In this document: positions 1 to 7,839 of the stretch, piece by piece
Numbering within the stretch: the stretch's first letter is position 1
Layout of the letters: every line of letters begins with the position of its first letter
NCBI GenBank assembly: GCA_947168565.1
Contig: CAMVMM010000021.1
Location: 1 to 37,157, forward strand
Reading direction: 5' to 3'
Length of the DNA: 37,157 bases
Source: an uncultured Clostridia bacterium
GTDB lineage: Bacteria > Bacillota > Clostridia > Christensenellales > CAG-138
Position numbers and translations under genes: made by a program
The notes under the pieces: generated by a model
The model's input: the letters and a program-made list of their open reading frames with translations, nothing else
Databases searched by the model: none
Told to the model about the DNA's origin: nothing

Positions 1-175
1 GCTTTGCGCCGCCTCAGCCACCTTCCCCTCGGAGGGGAAGGCTTTTGGAAACGGCGCAGGAATTTCAACCACAACGCGCCATAGGCGCACATCATTCGGC
101 GCAAGCCGAGCATCGTTTGCCGCAAGGCAAGCATCACGCGCAAAGCGCACATCATTGCCGCAAGCCGCCGCTCCC
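1..175. repeat. Terminal 60-bp block plus hairpin array (left end)
   Basis: Positions 16-75 match the reverse complement of 37098-37157 at 58 of 60 bases. The block contains a hairpin with arms CCTTCCCCTC and GAGGGGAAGG. Positions 76-175 hold four or five short palindromes of about 16-22 nt (arms such as GCGC/GCGC, CGGC/GCCG, TGCC/GGCA) separated by ATCATT-like spacers. The arms differ from unit to unit but stay complementary. Read in the direction of the M23 gene, the order is stop codon, hairpin array, 60-bp block, the same as at the right end. Small ORFs across it look like chance. Confidence 0.85.
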
Positions 176-176
176 C

Positions 177-1016
177 TCATTCCCGCTTCTTATTAAACGT
201 AATCATGCTCTCGGGGTCGATGGGGCTGCCGCCATAGTGCAGCTCAAAATGCAGGTGGCTTCTTTCGGCGCATTCGCCAAGCGCGGTATCGCCGATATGC
301 CCTATCACCTGCCGCTCGGAAACGGCGTCCCCCGCTTTCACGGGCGGCTCCTCCTTCAGGCTTGAATACACGCTTATAAGCCCGTTTTTGTGGCGGATCA
401 CCACCGTTACGCCCAGCATATCGTCCGTATACACGTTTTCCACAGTGCCGTCAAGCACGCTGTAAACCTCATCGCCCTTTTTTGCTGCTATATCCACGCC
501 GGAATGCGTCATCCACTGCTTTAGCGTTTCGGAATAGATAAGCGAATTCATGGCGAAAACGCGGATCACGCTGCCGTCCACAGGGGGCTGGAGCCGCGAA
601 AGCTGCGGGTCGGCGGTCAGCTCCGGATGGGGCGTGATGTCCGGCACCGGCACGGGCGAATCGGCGGGTGCGGCCGTTTGGCGCGCGCTCTCGGTGGGCG
701 CGGGCGTGATATTCATAGCATAGGGCGAAGCGGAGCGCGGGGGCAGGGGCGCGGAGGTGCCGCGCGGCGCGGTGGGCGCGGGGGATGCGGCGGGCTTTGC
801 CGTGGGCGTGTTCACAACCTGCGCAATGCGCTCATCATCGCTTCTTCCAACGGGCGCGGGCTTTTCGCCGCCGCTCAAAAACAGCACCGCCGCGGCTATG
901 CCAAGCACGGCAAGGCAGGCGAAGGCCGTGAGATACAGCCCGTTTCTTCTGAAAAAAATCGCCGCGCGAAGCCTGAGCTGGCGCGTTCTCCATTTGCGTT
1001 CGGATCTTTTATCCAT
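177..1016 (-). CDS. Membrane-anchored M23 (LytM/SpoIIQ-like) protein
   Basis: 279 residues. A basic N-terminus is followed by one membrane helix (about 26-48), a Pro/Ala/Thr/Ser-rich linker (about 55-150) and a C-terminal M23 domain. Family members hydrolyse peptidoglycan cross-links outside the membrane, or act as inert scaffolds such as SpoIIQ. Zinc ligands are present: HSGVD (His171, Asp175) and HLH (254-256). The position that in LytM carries the catalytic His of a Y-x-H motif reads YSSL near 217, so activity is doubtful. I placed the start at 1016 because GAAAGGACGG precedes it; an upstream in-frame ATG at 1166 has no such site. The architecture fits a SpoIIQ-like sporulation protein, but that assignment is inference. 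The stop codon abuts the hairpin array. Confidence 0.85.
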   Translation of the reverse strand: MDKRSERKWRTRQLRLRAAIFFRRNGLYLTAFACLAVLGIAAAVLFLSGGEKPAPVGRSDDERIAQVVNTPTAKPAASPAPTAPRGTSAPLPPRSASPYAMNITPAPTESARQTAAPADSPVPVPDITPHPELTADPQLSRLQPPVDGSVIRVFAMNSLIYSETLKQWMTHSGVDIAAKKGDEVYSVLDGTVENVYTDDMLGVTVVIRHKNGLISVYSSLKEEPPVKAGDAVSERQVIGHIGDTALGECAERSHLHFELHYGGSPIDPESMITFNKKRE

Positions 1017-1380
1017 TTTTCCGTCCTTTCGTTTTTCGGTACGTTTTTTTCGGGCCGAGCGCCCGTTTGCATCGGCTTTAGTTTGCCCGAAAGCAGGCCG
1101 CGTATACGGAAAAGCGCGGAAAAATCGGTTTATTAAAATCCGGCTGTTCAAAAAAGAGAAAACCAAATAGGGGGGCGGGAAAAACGTAAAATAATTGGAA
1201 AACGATGGGAAAACGGAAAAAAGCGGAAACGATGGAAAAACGGAAAAAAGCGGAAAACAATGGAAAAGAGTAAAAAACGGAGCGTCCCGAGCTTATTTCG
1301 GGGTACGCAAAAGCGGGAAAACGGAAGGAGAACAAAAAACCGTTTTCCCGCATATGTGCCAAGGCACTTTAATTTAAGCT
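1017..1380. other. Intergenic region with A/G-rich tandem repeats
   Basis: No convincing gene. Between about 1195 and 1285 the plus strand carries about two and a half imperfect copies of a roughly 30-nt unit built from GGAAAACGATGG and AACGGAAAAAAGCGG. The gntR terminator occupies the right part. I could not assign a clear promoter for the M23 gene. Confidence 0.6.
1313..1351 (-). terminator. Terminator downstream of the GntR gene
   Basis: 12-bp stem (1313-1324 with 1340-1351) and a 15-nt loop, followed on the minus strand by TTTTGCG. It lies about 30 nt past the regulator stop codon. The U-run is short. Confidence 0.7.
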
Positions 1381-2052
1381 TTACGCCTGAAGAATCGGGG
1401 AATTGAGGGAAAGCACCTTGGTTTTCTCAAGGTGGGTGCGGAGGATCGCGGCGGCAAACTCCGTGTCGCCGCTCTTGCAGGCCTCAAGCAGCTTGTAATG
1501 CTCCCCGCGGGACTGGCTGCTGACCTCGCTTGCGGAGTAGTAGGGGCGAATATAGCGGTCCACATTCGCATGAAGCTGCTCTATAAGCTGAAGCAGGAAG
1601 GTGTTGCCCGTGGCCTCATACAGCGCGAAGTGGAATTGAAGGTTCAGATCCTCAAGCTTGTTTGCGTCCGTTTCAATGTCGCACTGGGCAAGGATCTCGG
1701 AGGCCTTCTCGATGCATTCCTCGGTCATAAGGGGGATCGCGGCGCGAATAGCGCCCATCTCAAGGATAATGCGGGTGTCCATGGCGTTTTCAAGCTCCTC
1801 GCGGGTAAGCTTGGTGACCACGGCGCCGCGGTTGGGGTAGATGCGAACAAGACCCTGCGCGTCGAGCTGACGGAAGGCTTCACGAACCGGTATGTGGCTC
1901 ACGCTGAGCTGAGCGGAGATCTCGTCCTGACGGAGGGGCATACCGCCGGGCAAAACCCCGCGGATGATCGCTGTGCGCAGTACCTGAAAGACCCAGTCAC
2001 GGGCCGCCATTGACCGCTGCTGCATTTCCTCTGCAATGTCTTTAAGCTGCAT
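1381..2052 (-). CDS. GntR-family transcriptional regulator, FCD (FadR) subfamily
   Basis: 223 residues. The N-terminal winged helix (about 18-80) includes the recognition-helix pattern SVSHIPVREAFRQL, typical of GntR proteins. The C-terminal all-helical FCD domain (about 90-215) carries the usual metal-binding side chains: an Asp in EDLNLQFH, a His in FHFALYEATGN, a His in GEHYKLLEA and a His in RTHLEK. FCD members bind small carboxylates and usually repress transport or catabolic genes. No such gene is next door, so target and effector are unknown. The start at 2052 is fixed by the promoter: the upstream in-frame ATG at 2106 lies between the -35 and -10 boxes and cannot be in the transcript. 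Confidence 0.92.
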   Translation of the reverse strand: MQLKDIAEEMQQRSMAARDWVFQVLRTAIIRGVLPGGMPLRQDEISAQLSVSHIPVREAFRQLDAQGLVRIYPNRGAVVTKLTREELENAMDTRIILEMGAIRAAIPLMTEECIEKASEILAQCDIETDANKLEDLNLQFHFALYEATGNTFLLQLIEQLHANVDRYIRPYYSASEVSSQSRGEHYKLLEACKSGDTEFAAAILRTHLEKTKVLSLNSPILQA

Positions 2053-2095
2053 AATACTATCTCTCACTTTCGTTTGTCGATGGTGCTGTGTAGAT

Positions 2096-2124
2096 ATTAT
2101 AAACATATTTTATATACTTGTCAA
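2096..2124 (-). promoter_or_regulatory. Promoter of the GntR regulator
   Basis: Perfect TTGACA (2119-2124) and TATAAT (2096-2101) with a 17-nt spacer. Transcription would start near 2089, leaving a leader of about 37 nt. It decides the start codon of the regulator. Confidence 0.92.
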
Positions 2125-2281
2125 CACTCTGCAACGAAAAAAATACAATTTTCATAATTACAATGTAAATTTTTATCGGTTTTGGGCGCCTGCGGGAGCT
2201 TTCGCCGCGTTTTTTTCAAAAAGGGGAGCGGGCGCGGAACCGCAGCAAAGGAAAATGCCTCGCGGCGGGGGAATGTGCGCT

Positions 2282-3175
2282 TCATTCGGCAAGGGTTATA
2301 TCTATGCTGCCGCTGACGGTGGAAAGCTCGCATTTTCCGCCATCGCCGTTGTTTGGAACGCGCACGCTGCCCGAAACGGAGCTTGTGTAGAAGGCTTTCG
2401 GCGTGTTCAGCGTGCCCTTTATGCTGCCGCTGACGGAGCGGGCGTGGATCTCGCCGCCGTCGCAGCGGTCGAAGATAACGGAGCCGCTCGTGTTCACGGC
2501 GGAAAGCACCTCGCTTGCTAAAACGCGCTCAAGCTCTATCCTGCCGCTGGTTGATTCCGCGCTTACCTCGGTGCAGCGAACGGAGGAAAGCGAAACCCTG
2601 CCGCTTGTGCTGATCGCCGAAACCTGCCGGCACTCAAGCTCCTTTGCGGAAATGCTGCCGCTCGTGCTGCGAATAAGAACGGTATCCCGCACGGCGCATT
2701 CAAGCGCTATGCTGCCGCTCACGGAGCCGAGCTGCGCCTTTTCAAAGGAAGGCCCCTGCGCGCATTTGATGCCGCCGCTTATGCTCCGGATATTCAGCGC
2801 ATCGTATTCGCGCTGCGGCAGATACAGCCGCACGTAGTTTTTTTCAGAGCCGAGCAGGAAAAAATGCCATTGCTGTTCGCGGTGCTGAGTTATGCTCAGG
2901 CGCCCGCCCTCAACCGAGATCTTGAAGCGCGATACGTCGCTTTCACCCGTTTCAACGCGGCAGGCGCCGTCCGCCGAGGGCAGGATCCAACAGCCTGCGG
3001 AGGAGCAGCTTATATCCACCGAGGTGAAGCCTTCCGCAATTTCGCGGCTTTTTTCGATGGGATTCAGGGATTGCATCCTGCCGCCGCCGAGGGCGAAGCC
3101 GATGCCCCCTATGATAAGCCCCAGCGCCATCAGCGCGGCTGCGGTGATGAGCAGGGTGCGCGTTGCTTTTTTCAT
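2282..3175 (-). CDS. DUF4097 putative adhesin/beta-helix protein, membrane anchored
   Basis: 297 residues. One N-terminal hydrophobic helix (about 6-28) is followed by an extracellular DUF4097 domain. The body is a ladder of short beta repeats around the motif S-x-SGSI (for example SVSGSIAL, STSGSISA, STSGRVSL, SVSGSIDI), expected to form a parallel beta solenoid. Biochemical function is not established for the family; adhesin is only a label. The start codon overlaps the stop of the preceding HAAS gene by 4 nt, so translation is probably coupled. It is the last gene of the padR operon. An extension to 3493 in the same frame overlaps the HAAS gene and is not used. Confidence 0.85.
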   Translation of the reverse strand: MKKATRTLLITAAALMALGLIIGGIGFALGGGRMQSLNPIEKSREIAEGFTSVDISCSSAGCWILPSADGACRVETGESDVSRFKISVEGGRLSITQHREQQWHFFLLGSEKNYVRLYLPQREYDALNIRSISGGIKCAQGPSFEKAQLGSVSGSIALECAVRDTVLIRSTSGSISAKELECRQVSAISTSGRVSLSSVRCTEVSAESTSGRIELERVLASEVLSAVNTSGSVIFDRCDGGEIHARSVSGSIKGTLNTPKAFYTSSVSGSVRVPNNGDGGKCELSTVSGSIDITLAE

Positions 3176-3774
3176 CTTGAACCGTCCTTTCCCATAAACA
3201 GCGTTTTGATAAACAGCGGCACGGCCTTCGCTATTTTGATTATCAGCCTTGTGAAGGCCGCGGCAAGCAGCGCAAGCAGTATCGCCGCGCCCGCAAAGAA
3301 GAGCGCAAGCCCGATATTCACCGCGCCGTCCGCAAGGCTTCCGGAAAACAGCAGCGCTGCGCCGCCCACAAGGCAGGCGGCCGCCGCCGCCCCAAAGGAG
3401 AGGGCGGGGGCGAACGCGGAAACGGCGAGCGCGAAAAGCGCGATATAAACCGAAAGAAGCACCGCCAAAAGCGCGATAAGCAGCGGTATCCACAGCGGCG
3501 CACCCAGCACGATGAGCGCGATATGCCAGCCCTTCAGCCCGCGCTCCTTCTCAAGCTTTGCGCCCACAAGCCGTGAAAGCGGCGTTTCGGAGATAATGGA
3601 GGAAACCACCTCGTCCAATTCCCCAAGCTCGCGCACCGCCTCCCGCTCGCTCATGCCCTCCTCCACGCGGTCGTCTATCATTTCGGAATAATACTCGAGC
3701 CAGCGCTCGCGGTCCTCGGCTTTCAGCGCGCCGAGGCGGGAGGAAAGCTCGGTTAAAAACTGCGATTTGTCCAT
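3172..3774 (-). CDS. HAAS-domain (DUF1700) membrane protein
   Basis: 200 residues. The N-terminal HAAS/DUF1700 helical domain (about 1-65) contains the family signature WLEYYSEMIDDRVEEGMSE followed by a GELDEVV segment. The C-terminal half is almost entirely hydrophobic, with four or so predicted membrane helices between about 85 and 190. HAAS proteins usually sit beside PadR regulators and are thought to be membrane signalling modules; the ligand is unknown. Here it lies between two DUF4097 proteins in one operon, which suggests that the three work together at the cell surface. It starts 21 nt after the preceding gene ends. Confidence 0.88.
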   Translation of the reverse strand: MDKSQFLTELSSRLGALKAEDRERWLEYYSEMIDDRVEEGMSEREAVRELGELDEVVSSIISETPLSRLVGAKLEKERGLKGWHIALIVLGAPLWIPLLIALLAVLLSVYIALFALAVSAFAPALSFGAAAAACLVGGAALLFSGSLADGAVNIGLALFFAGAAILLALLAAAFTRLIIKIAKAVPLFIKTLFMGKDGSR

Positions 3775-3795
3775 CGTTTTTCCTTAATTTTTCCT

Positions 3796-4848
3796 TTAAT
3801 TGCAGATGCTTAAGTTGATGCTGCCGCTCACCGTTTTTGCCTCGCATTCGCCGTTTGGCGCGGGGTTGTCCTTGGGCAGGCGGATGCTGCCGCTCGTTGT
3901 CTTTGCGGAAAAATGCTTGCCGGAGGCAAGGCTGCCCTTTATATCGCCGCTCACGGAGCCAAGGCGGATATCCGCGCCGTCGCAGCCTTCAAATCGCACG
4001 TCGCCGCTTGTGGAGGAAACGGTGAGCTCGCCCGCGCAGAATATCCTTGCAAGGCGCACGTCGCCGCTGACGCTCTTGAAAAGCCCGCCCTCGCAGCGAT
4101 AACCGCGCACCGTCAGATCCCCGCTTACGGAGGTGACGCTCATGCTTTGCTTTTCCTCATCGCCACCCTCTGCATGCACGTCGCCGCTCGTGCTTGAAAG
4201 CGAAAGCTCGCCGTGAACCGCGGCAAAAAAGTCCACGTCCCCGCTCAGGCTCTTCACCCACGCGTTTTCAAAGGAAAAGCCGCGCTGAACCTCCACGTCG
4301 CCGCTCATGGTTTCAATATCCAGAAAATCGTATTCGTCCTGCGGCAGGTAGATATTCACCTTGAAATTTCTGTTGCTCCCAAAGGAAAAGAAACGCTCAA
4401 AAAGGCGGCGGCCTTCCTGCTCAAGCTCGATATTCAGCACGCCGTCTTCGGTGAAAACGCGGTGGCGGCAGCTTTCGTCGTCCACGCAGTCCACCCGCGC
4501 CTCGCCGTCCTCGGAGCGGAAAACGCGCACGTCGCTGGAGCGAACGCGCACCCGCACGGAGGAAAACTCCCTGCCATCCATATCGGCGGAGCGCCTCTCG
4601 CCGCCAATGCTTCCGGTGCCGCCCGCGCCGCCTTCGCCGCGCCGATTGGCGGAGGGCGCTTCGTTTACTATCTGCTCCGCGATCGCGCCTATATCGCCCA
4701 GCGAAGCCACGGCCTCCGCCTCGCTCATGCCGTTTTCCGTGCAGTCGTCTATCATTTCGGAATAATAATCCAGCGTGCGCACGCGGTCCACTATGCTTAT
4801 GCCCCGCAGCCTTGACTCAAGCTGCTCCAAAAATTCGATCTTAGTCAT
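3796..4848 (-). CDS. HAAS-DUF4097 fusion protein
   Basis: 350 residues. The N-terminal HAAS domain (about 1-65; signature LDYYSEMIDDCTENGMSEAE) resembles that of the next gene. A Gly/Ser linker follows, then a DUF4097 beta-repeat domain (about 100-350) built on S-x-SGDV steps (SLSGDVDF, SVSGDLTV, STSGDVRF, SVSGDIKG). I see no signal peptide or membrane helix, so unlike the paralogue at 2282-3175 this copy may be cytoplasmic or act through its HAAS partner. The start codon overlaps the padR stop by 8 nt and GGGAGGATC lies inside padR, so translation is coupled. The repeat core is SGD here and SGS in the paralogue. Confidence 0.85.
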   Translation of the reverse strand: MTKIEFLEQLESRLRGISIVDRVRTLDYYSEMIDDCTENGMSEAEAVASLGDIGAIAEQIVNEAPSANRRGEGGAGGTGSIGGERRSADMDGREFSSVRVRVRSSDVRVFRSEDGEARVDCVDDESCRHRVFTEDGVLNIELEQEGRRLFERFFSFGSNRNFKVNIYLPQDEYDFLDIETMSGDVEVQRGFSFENAWVKSLSGDVDFFAAVHGELSLSSTSGDVHAEGGDEEKQSMSVTSVSGDLTVRGYRCEGGLFKSVSGDVRLARIFCAGELTVSSTSGDVRFEGCDGADIRLGSVSGDIKGSLASGKHFSAKTTSGSIRLPKDNPAPNGECEAKTVSGSINLSICN

Positions 4849-5161
4849 TTTTTTGATCCTCCCTGATCACAAATTCGTATATTGCCTGCATTTCCCGCCA
4901 TTCCGCCTTGAATATTTCAAGCCGTTCCAGCCCCACGGCGGTGATGGTGTAGTATTTTCTGAGCCTGCCGTTGTGCTCCGCGCTCTTAACGCTCAAAAGC
5001 TTCGCCGCCTCAAGGCGCTTTAAAATGGGATAGAGCGTGGATTCCGAGATCTCCTGAAACGGCTTTATGTCCTTGATGATTTTGTACCCGTACGAGGGCT
5101 CGTCCTTTATGGCCGCAAGCACGCAAACCTCCAGCAGCCCGCGCTTCAACTGAATATCCAT
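4841..5161 (-). CDS. PadR-family transcriptional regulator
   Basis: 106 residues, the usual size of a short PadR protein: a winged-helix domain with a short C-terminal dimerisation helix. Characteristic segments are the opening LKRGLLEVCVLAAI, then PSYGYKIIKDI, the recognition region ESTLYPILKRLEAAKLL and the wing RKYYTITAVGLERL. PadR proteins usually repress their own operon and neighbouring membrane-protein genes. Here it leads a four-gene operon with HAAS and DUF4097 proteins, a common Clostridia pairing. The start at 5161 has an AAAGGGGG site 7 nt upstream. The effector is unknown. Confidence 0.93.
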   Translation of the reverse strand: MDIQLKRGLLEVCVLAAIKDEPSYGYKIIKDIKPFQEISESTLYPILKRLEAAKLLSVKSAEHNGRLRKYYTITAVGLERLEIFKAEWREMQAIYEFVIREDQKND

Positions 5162-5181
5162 CAAATACCCCCTTTCGCATA

Positions 5182-5202
5182 ATACTATACACCGCATAGT
5201 AT
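5182..5202. promoter_or_regulatory. Putative PadR operator palindrome
   Basis: 21-nt imperfect palindrome beginning ATACT and ending AGTAT, with 8 of 10 arm positions complementary. It overlaps the -10 box and spacer of the padR promoter. ATACT-spacer-AGTAT is the known pattern for several PadR regulators, so autorepression is likely. Confidence 0.75.
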
Positions 5203-5212
5203 GGCTTGTCAA
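5184..5212 (-). promoter_or_regulatory. Promoter of the padR-HAAS-DUF4097 operon
   Basis: TTGACA (5207-5212) and TATAGT (5184-5189), 17-nt spacer. The palindromic operator covers the spacer and -10 box. Confidence 0.88.
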
Positions 5213-5268
5213 TACCCGAATGAAGATTCCTTTGCTTTTTTTCGCGGGGGAGTGCGACAGCAAAACAG

Positions 5269-5301
5269 AAAAAAAGAAGGAATGCCGCGCGGGCATTCCT
5301 T
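5269..5301 (-). terminator. Terminator downstream of recA
   Basis: Perfect 10-bp stem (5277-5286 with 5292-5301), 5-nt loop, then a run of seven U on the minus strand (5269-5275) after one intervening C. It lies about 95 nt past the recA stop and closes the ftsK-recA block. Confidence 0.9.
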
Positions 5302-5394
5302 CCTGACAGGCGATTTTTTATGCGGTTTAAGCATTTTTCATGCGCGTTGCTTCCGCGCGGCGGGAAAAAGACCGGCGGGGAAGCGCCGCTTTGC

Positions 5395-6435
5395 TCACTC
5401 GCCGTCCGCAAAATTGCCGTCGTCGTCGGAGGCAAGGGGCGCGGCGTCCGGCTTGGCGGCGATGATCGCGCGCAGCTTTATGAGTATCTCATCGCAAAGC
5501 TCGGGATTGTCCTTCAAAAACTGGCGGGCGTTCTCGCGGCCCTGGCCCAGGCGGTAATCGCCGTAGCTGAACCATGCGCCGGTTTTATTCACTATTTTAT
5601 GCTCAACGCCCATATCAAGCGCGGAGCCCTCCCTTGAGATGCCCTCGCCGTAGATAATGTCGAACTCCGCCTGGCGGAACGGGGGCGCCACCTTGTTTTT
5701 AACCACCTTCACGCGGGTGCGGCTGCCGACTGCGGCGTTGCCCTGCTTTAGCGTGTCTATCCTGCGAACGTCCAGCCTGACGCTTGCAAAATACTTCAGC
5801 GCCTTGCCGCCCGTGGTGGTTTCGGGATTGCCGAACATAACGCCCACCTTCTCGCGGAGCTGATTTATGAATATAACGCAGGTGTTGCTTTTGCCCACAA
5901 CGCCCGCAAGCTTTCTGAGCGCCTGGCTCATAAGCCTTGCCTGAAGGCCCACGTGCGAATCGCCCATATCGCCCTCAAGCTCGCTCTTGGGCACGAGCGC
6001 GGCAACGGAGTCGATAACTATAACGTCCACCGCGCCGCTTCTTGCAAGCGAATCGGCTATCTCAAGCGCCTGCTCGCCGCAGTCCGGCTGGGAGATATAG
6101 AGATTGTCAAGGTCTATGCCGAGGTTTTTGGCGTAAACGGGATCTAGCGCGTGCTCCGCGTCTATAAACACGCACATGCCGCCCTCCTTCTGCGCCTGCG
6201 CCACAATATGCAGCGCCAGCGTGGTTTTGCCGGAGGCCTCCGGGCCGTAGATCTCAACTATTCTGCCGCGCGGAACGCCGCCAACGCCGAGCGCCGCGTC
6301 CAGCTCAATGCAGCCGGTGGGGATAACGTCCACCGTGATCTTCGCGGCGGCGTCGCCCATCAGCATTATCGCGCCCTTGCCGAACTGCTTTTCTATCTGG
6401 GCAAGAGCCACCTCAAGTGCCTTTTCTTTGGACAT
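5395..6435 (-). CDS. recA: RecA recombinase
   Basis: 346 residues, normal length. RecA forms ATP-dependent filaments on single-stranded DNA, drives strand exchange and triggers LexA self-cleavage. Visible motifs: the N-terminal segment [14 protein letters not shown], Walker [10 protein letters not shown] (about 65-73), Walker [11 protein letters not shown], the L1 region [20 protein letters not shown] and the L2 region [19 protein letters not shown]. The C-terminus is acidic ([11 protein letters not shown]), as usual. AAGGAG lies upstream of the start. It is last in the ftsK-rimO-pgsA-cinA-recA order seen in many Bacillota. I see no LexA box just upstream; the gap to cinA is only 48 nt. Confidence 0.98.
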   Translation of the reverse strand: MSKEKALEVALAQIEKQFGKGAIMLMGDAAAKITVDVIPTGCIELDAALGVGGVPRGRIVEIYGPEASGKTTLALHIVAQAQKEGGMCVFIDAEHALDPVYAKNLGIDLDNLYISQPDCGEQALEIADSLARSGAVDVIVIDSVAALVPKSELEGDMGDSHVGLQARLMSQALRKLAGVVGKSNTCVIFINQLREKVGVMFGNPETTTGGKALKYFASVRLDVRRIDTLKQGNAAVGSRTRVKVVKNKVAPPFRQAEFDIIYGEGISREGSALDMGVEHKIVNKTGAWFSYGDYRLGQGRENARQFLKDNPELCDEILIKLRAIIAAKPDAAPLASDDDGNFADGE

Positions 6436-6483
6436 TTGCTTTTCTCCTTGTGTGGAAATTTATCTTGAGCCTATTATAGCATA

Positions 6484-7041
6484 TCAGCCGCCGATTTTCA
6501 TCATGTTTTTAAGCATCAGTACAGCTTTTAGCACAGACTTGCGGCGTATCTCGGCGCGGGTGCCGGAAAACTCGAACCTGCGCACCGCTTCGCCCGTTTC
6601 CGAGGCGCAGCCGATGAACACAAGCCCCGGCACATGGCGCGGGTCGAGCGGTATGGGGCTGCCGTCCGGGTTGAAAAACGGCCCCGCAAGCCCGGTCAGG
6701 GACACGGCGTAGTCCGCGCCGCTCATCCGCCGCGCACCCCTTGCCATCTCTATGGCCACCTCCGCGTCCACGGCGGTGTTGCCGTCCAAAAGCGCCTTCG
6801 GCACGCCCAGCCTTTTTTCCTTCGCCTCGTTTGAATACACCACGAAGCCGTCCGAAAACCAGTCGGAGCTGCCGGGAATATCCACGAAAAAGGCGCTCAT
6901 CAGCCCGCCCGACAGGCTTTCGGCGGCGGTAACGCTCTGACCGCGCGCCTTAAGCTCCGCCGCTATCGGCAAAAGCTCCGCGCGTATTCTTGCTTCAAGC
7001 TCGCTCACAAGAGCGGTTTCGCAGGATCGTTCGTTTTCCAT
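6484..7041 (-). CDS. CinA C-terminal domain protein, nicotinamide-nucleotide amidase
   Basis: 185 residues, matching the stand-alone amidase (PncC-like) domain; the N-terminal MoCF-like half of full-length CinA (about 410 residues) is absent. The family deamidates NMN to nicotinate mononucleotide in pyridine nucleotide salvage. Motifs: VTAAESLSGGLMSA near residues 40-53, with the catalytic-site Ser, SNEAKEKRLGV, and the C-terminal glycine-rich SLTGLAGP with the usual GLVFIG. GGAGG is 5 nt before the start. It sits directly upstream of recA, as cinA does in many Bacillota. There is no sign that a missing half was recently lost nearby. Confidence 0.9.
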   Translation of the reverse strand: MENERSCETALVSELEARIRAELLPIAAELKARGQSVTAAESLSGGLMSAFFVDIPGSSDWFSDGFVVYSNEAKEKRLGVPKALLDGNTAVDAEVAIEMARGARRMSGADYAVSLTGLAGPFFNPDGSPIPLDPRHVPGLVFIGCASETGEAVRRFEFSGTRAEIRRKSVLKAVLMLKNMMKIGG

Positions 7042-7172
7042 TTTTCCTCCTTTGCGAATTGCTTCGGTTTTTATCGTTTTTTTACCGTTTTTACCGTTTT
7101 TATCGTTATTTCGCCGTTTTTACCGTTATCCGTCGTGTTTTACGGTTATTTACCCTTTTTACGCGCACGCGG
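7042..7172. repeat. Simple ACGGTAAAA-type tandem repeat between pgsA and cinA
   Basis: On the minus (coding) strand this 131-nt gap carries about seven imperfect 9-10-nt units of the type ACGGTAAAA/ACGATAAAA. It contains no hairpin-plus-U-run terminator, so read-through from pgsA to cinA and recA is plausible. Function unknown; it may be slippage-prone. Confidence 0.7.
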
Positions 7173-7766
7173 CTATCTGTCGGAAAAAAGCTCCTTCGCG
7201 CCGAGCGTGTAGTCCACGCCGGACCATATCGTAACCAGCACGGCGGCGCACACGGCTATGAAGTCTATCGGCACTCCCACCGCGCCAAGCACCTGCCCGA
7301 GCAGCATAACGCATAAAAGCGCGGCGAACTGCAGCGTGGTTTTCACCTTGCCTATGGTTTTTGCAGCGATCACTATGCCCCTTGAGCCCGCAAGCTGGCG
7401 TATGCCGCTTACGAACATCTCCCGCGCAATAACTATTATGGTGAACACGGGCATAAGAAAATTGCCCGCGCTCATCACCTGAAAGCGGCAAAGCATTATC
7501 ATTGCCGCCGCCGTAAGCAGCTTATCCGCCGTGGGATCCATCAGCTTGCCGAAATCGGTTATAAGCCCGCGCTTTCGTGCTATCGCGCCGTCCAGCGTGT
7601 CCGTAATATAGGCAAGCAGGAAGATGACGCCCGCTATTATGTATTTAAGCTGTATGGGCCTATCGTTCAGAGTGAAAAGCACCCAGCTCTGCGGCAGATA
7701 GAAGCAGGCTATGAAAAGCGGTATCATAAAGATGCGCAGCATCGTGAGCTTGTTTGGAAGGTTCAT
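7173..7766 (-). CDS. pgsA: CDP-diacylglycerol-glycerol-3-phosphate 3-phosphatidyltransferase
   Basis: 197 residues. It makes phosphatidylglycerol phosphate from CDP-diacylglycerol and glycerol 3-phosphate, the first committed step to phosphatidylglycerol. The full CDP-alcohol phosphotransferase signature is present around residues 60-85: DTLDGAIARKRG, then DFGKLMDPTADK, giving the D-x2-DG-x2-AR-x8-G-x3-D-x3-D pattern with all metal-binding Asp residues. Several hydrophobic helices follow. The N-terminal MNLPNKLTMLRI is typical of PgsA rather than cardiolipin synthase. AAAGGAG precedes the start. It lies 73 nt downstream of rimO in the conserved block. Confidence 0.95.
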   Translation of the reverse strand: MNLPNKLTMLRIFMIPLFIACFYLPQSWVLFTLNDRPIQLKYIIAGVIFLLAYITDTLDGAIARKRGLITDFGKLMDPTADKLLTAAAMIMLCRFQVMSAGNFLMPVFTIIVIAREMFVSGIRQLAGSRGIVIAAKTIGKVKTTLQFAALLCVMLLGQVLGAVGVPIDFIAVCAAVLVTIWSGVDYTLGAKELFSDR

Positions 7767-7839
7767 TTTTTCTCCTTTTGAAACGCAAAAAGCATCCGTT
7801 GAAGCCTTTTTAATGAATGAAGCCTTTTATTGAAGGCTT

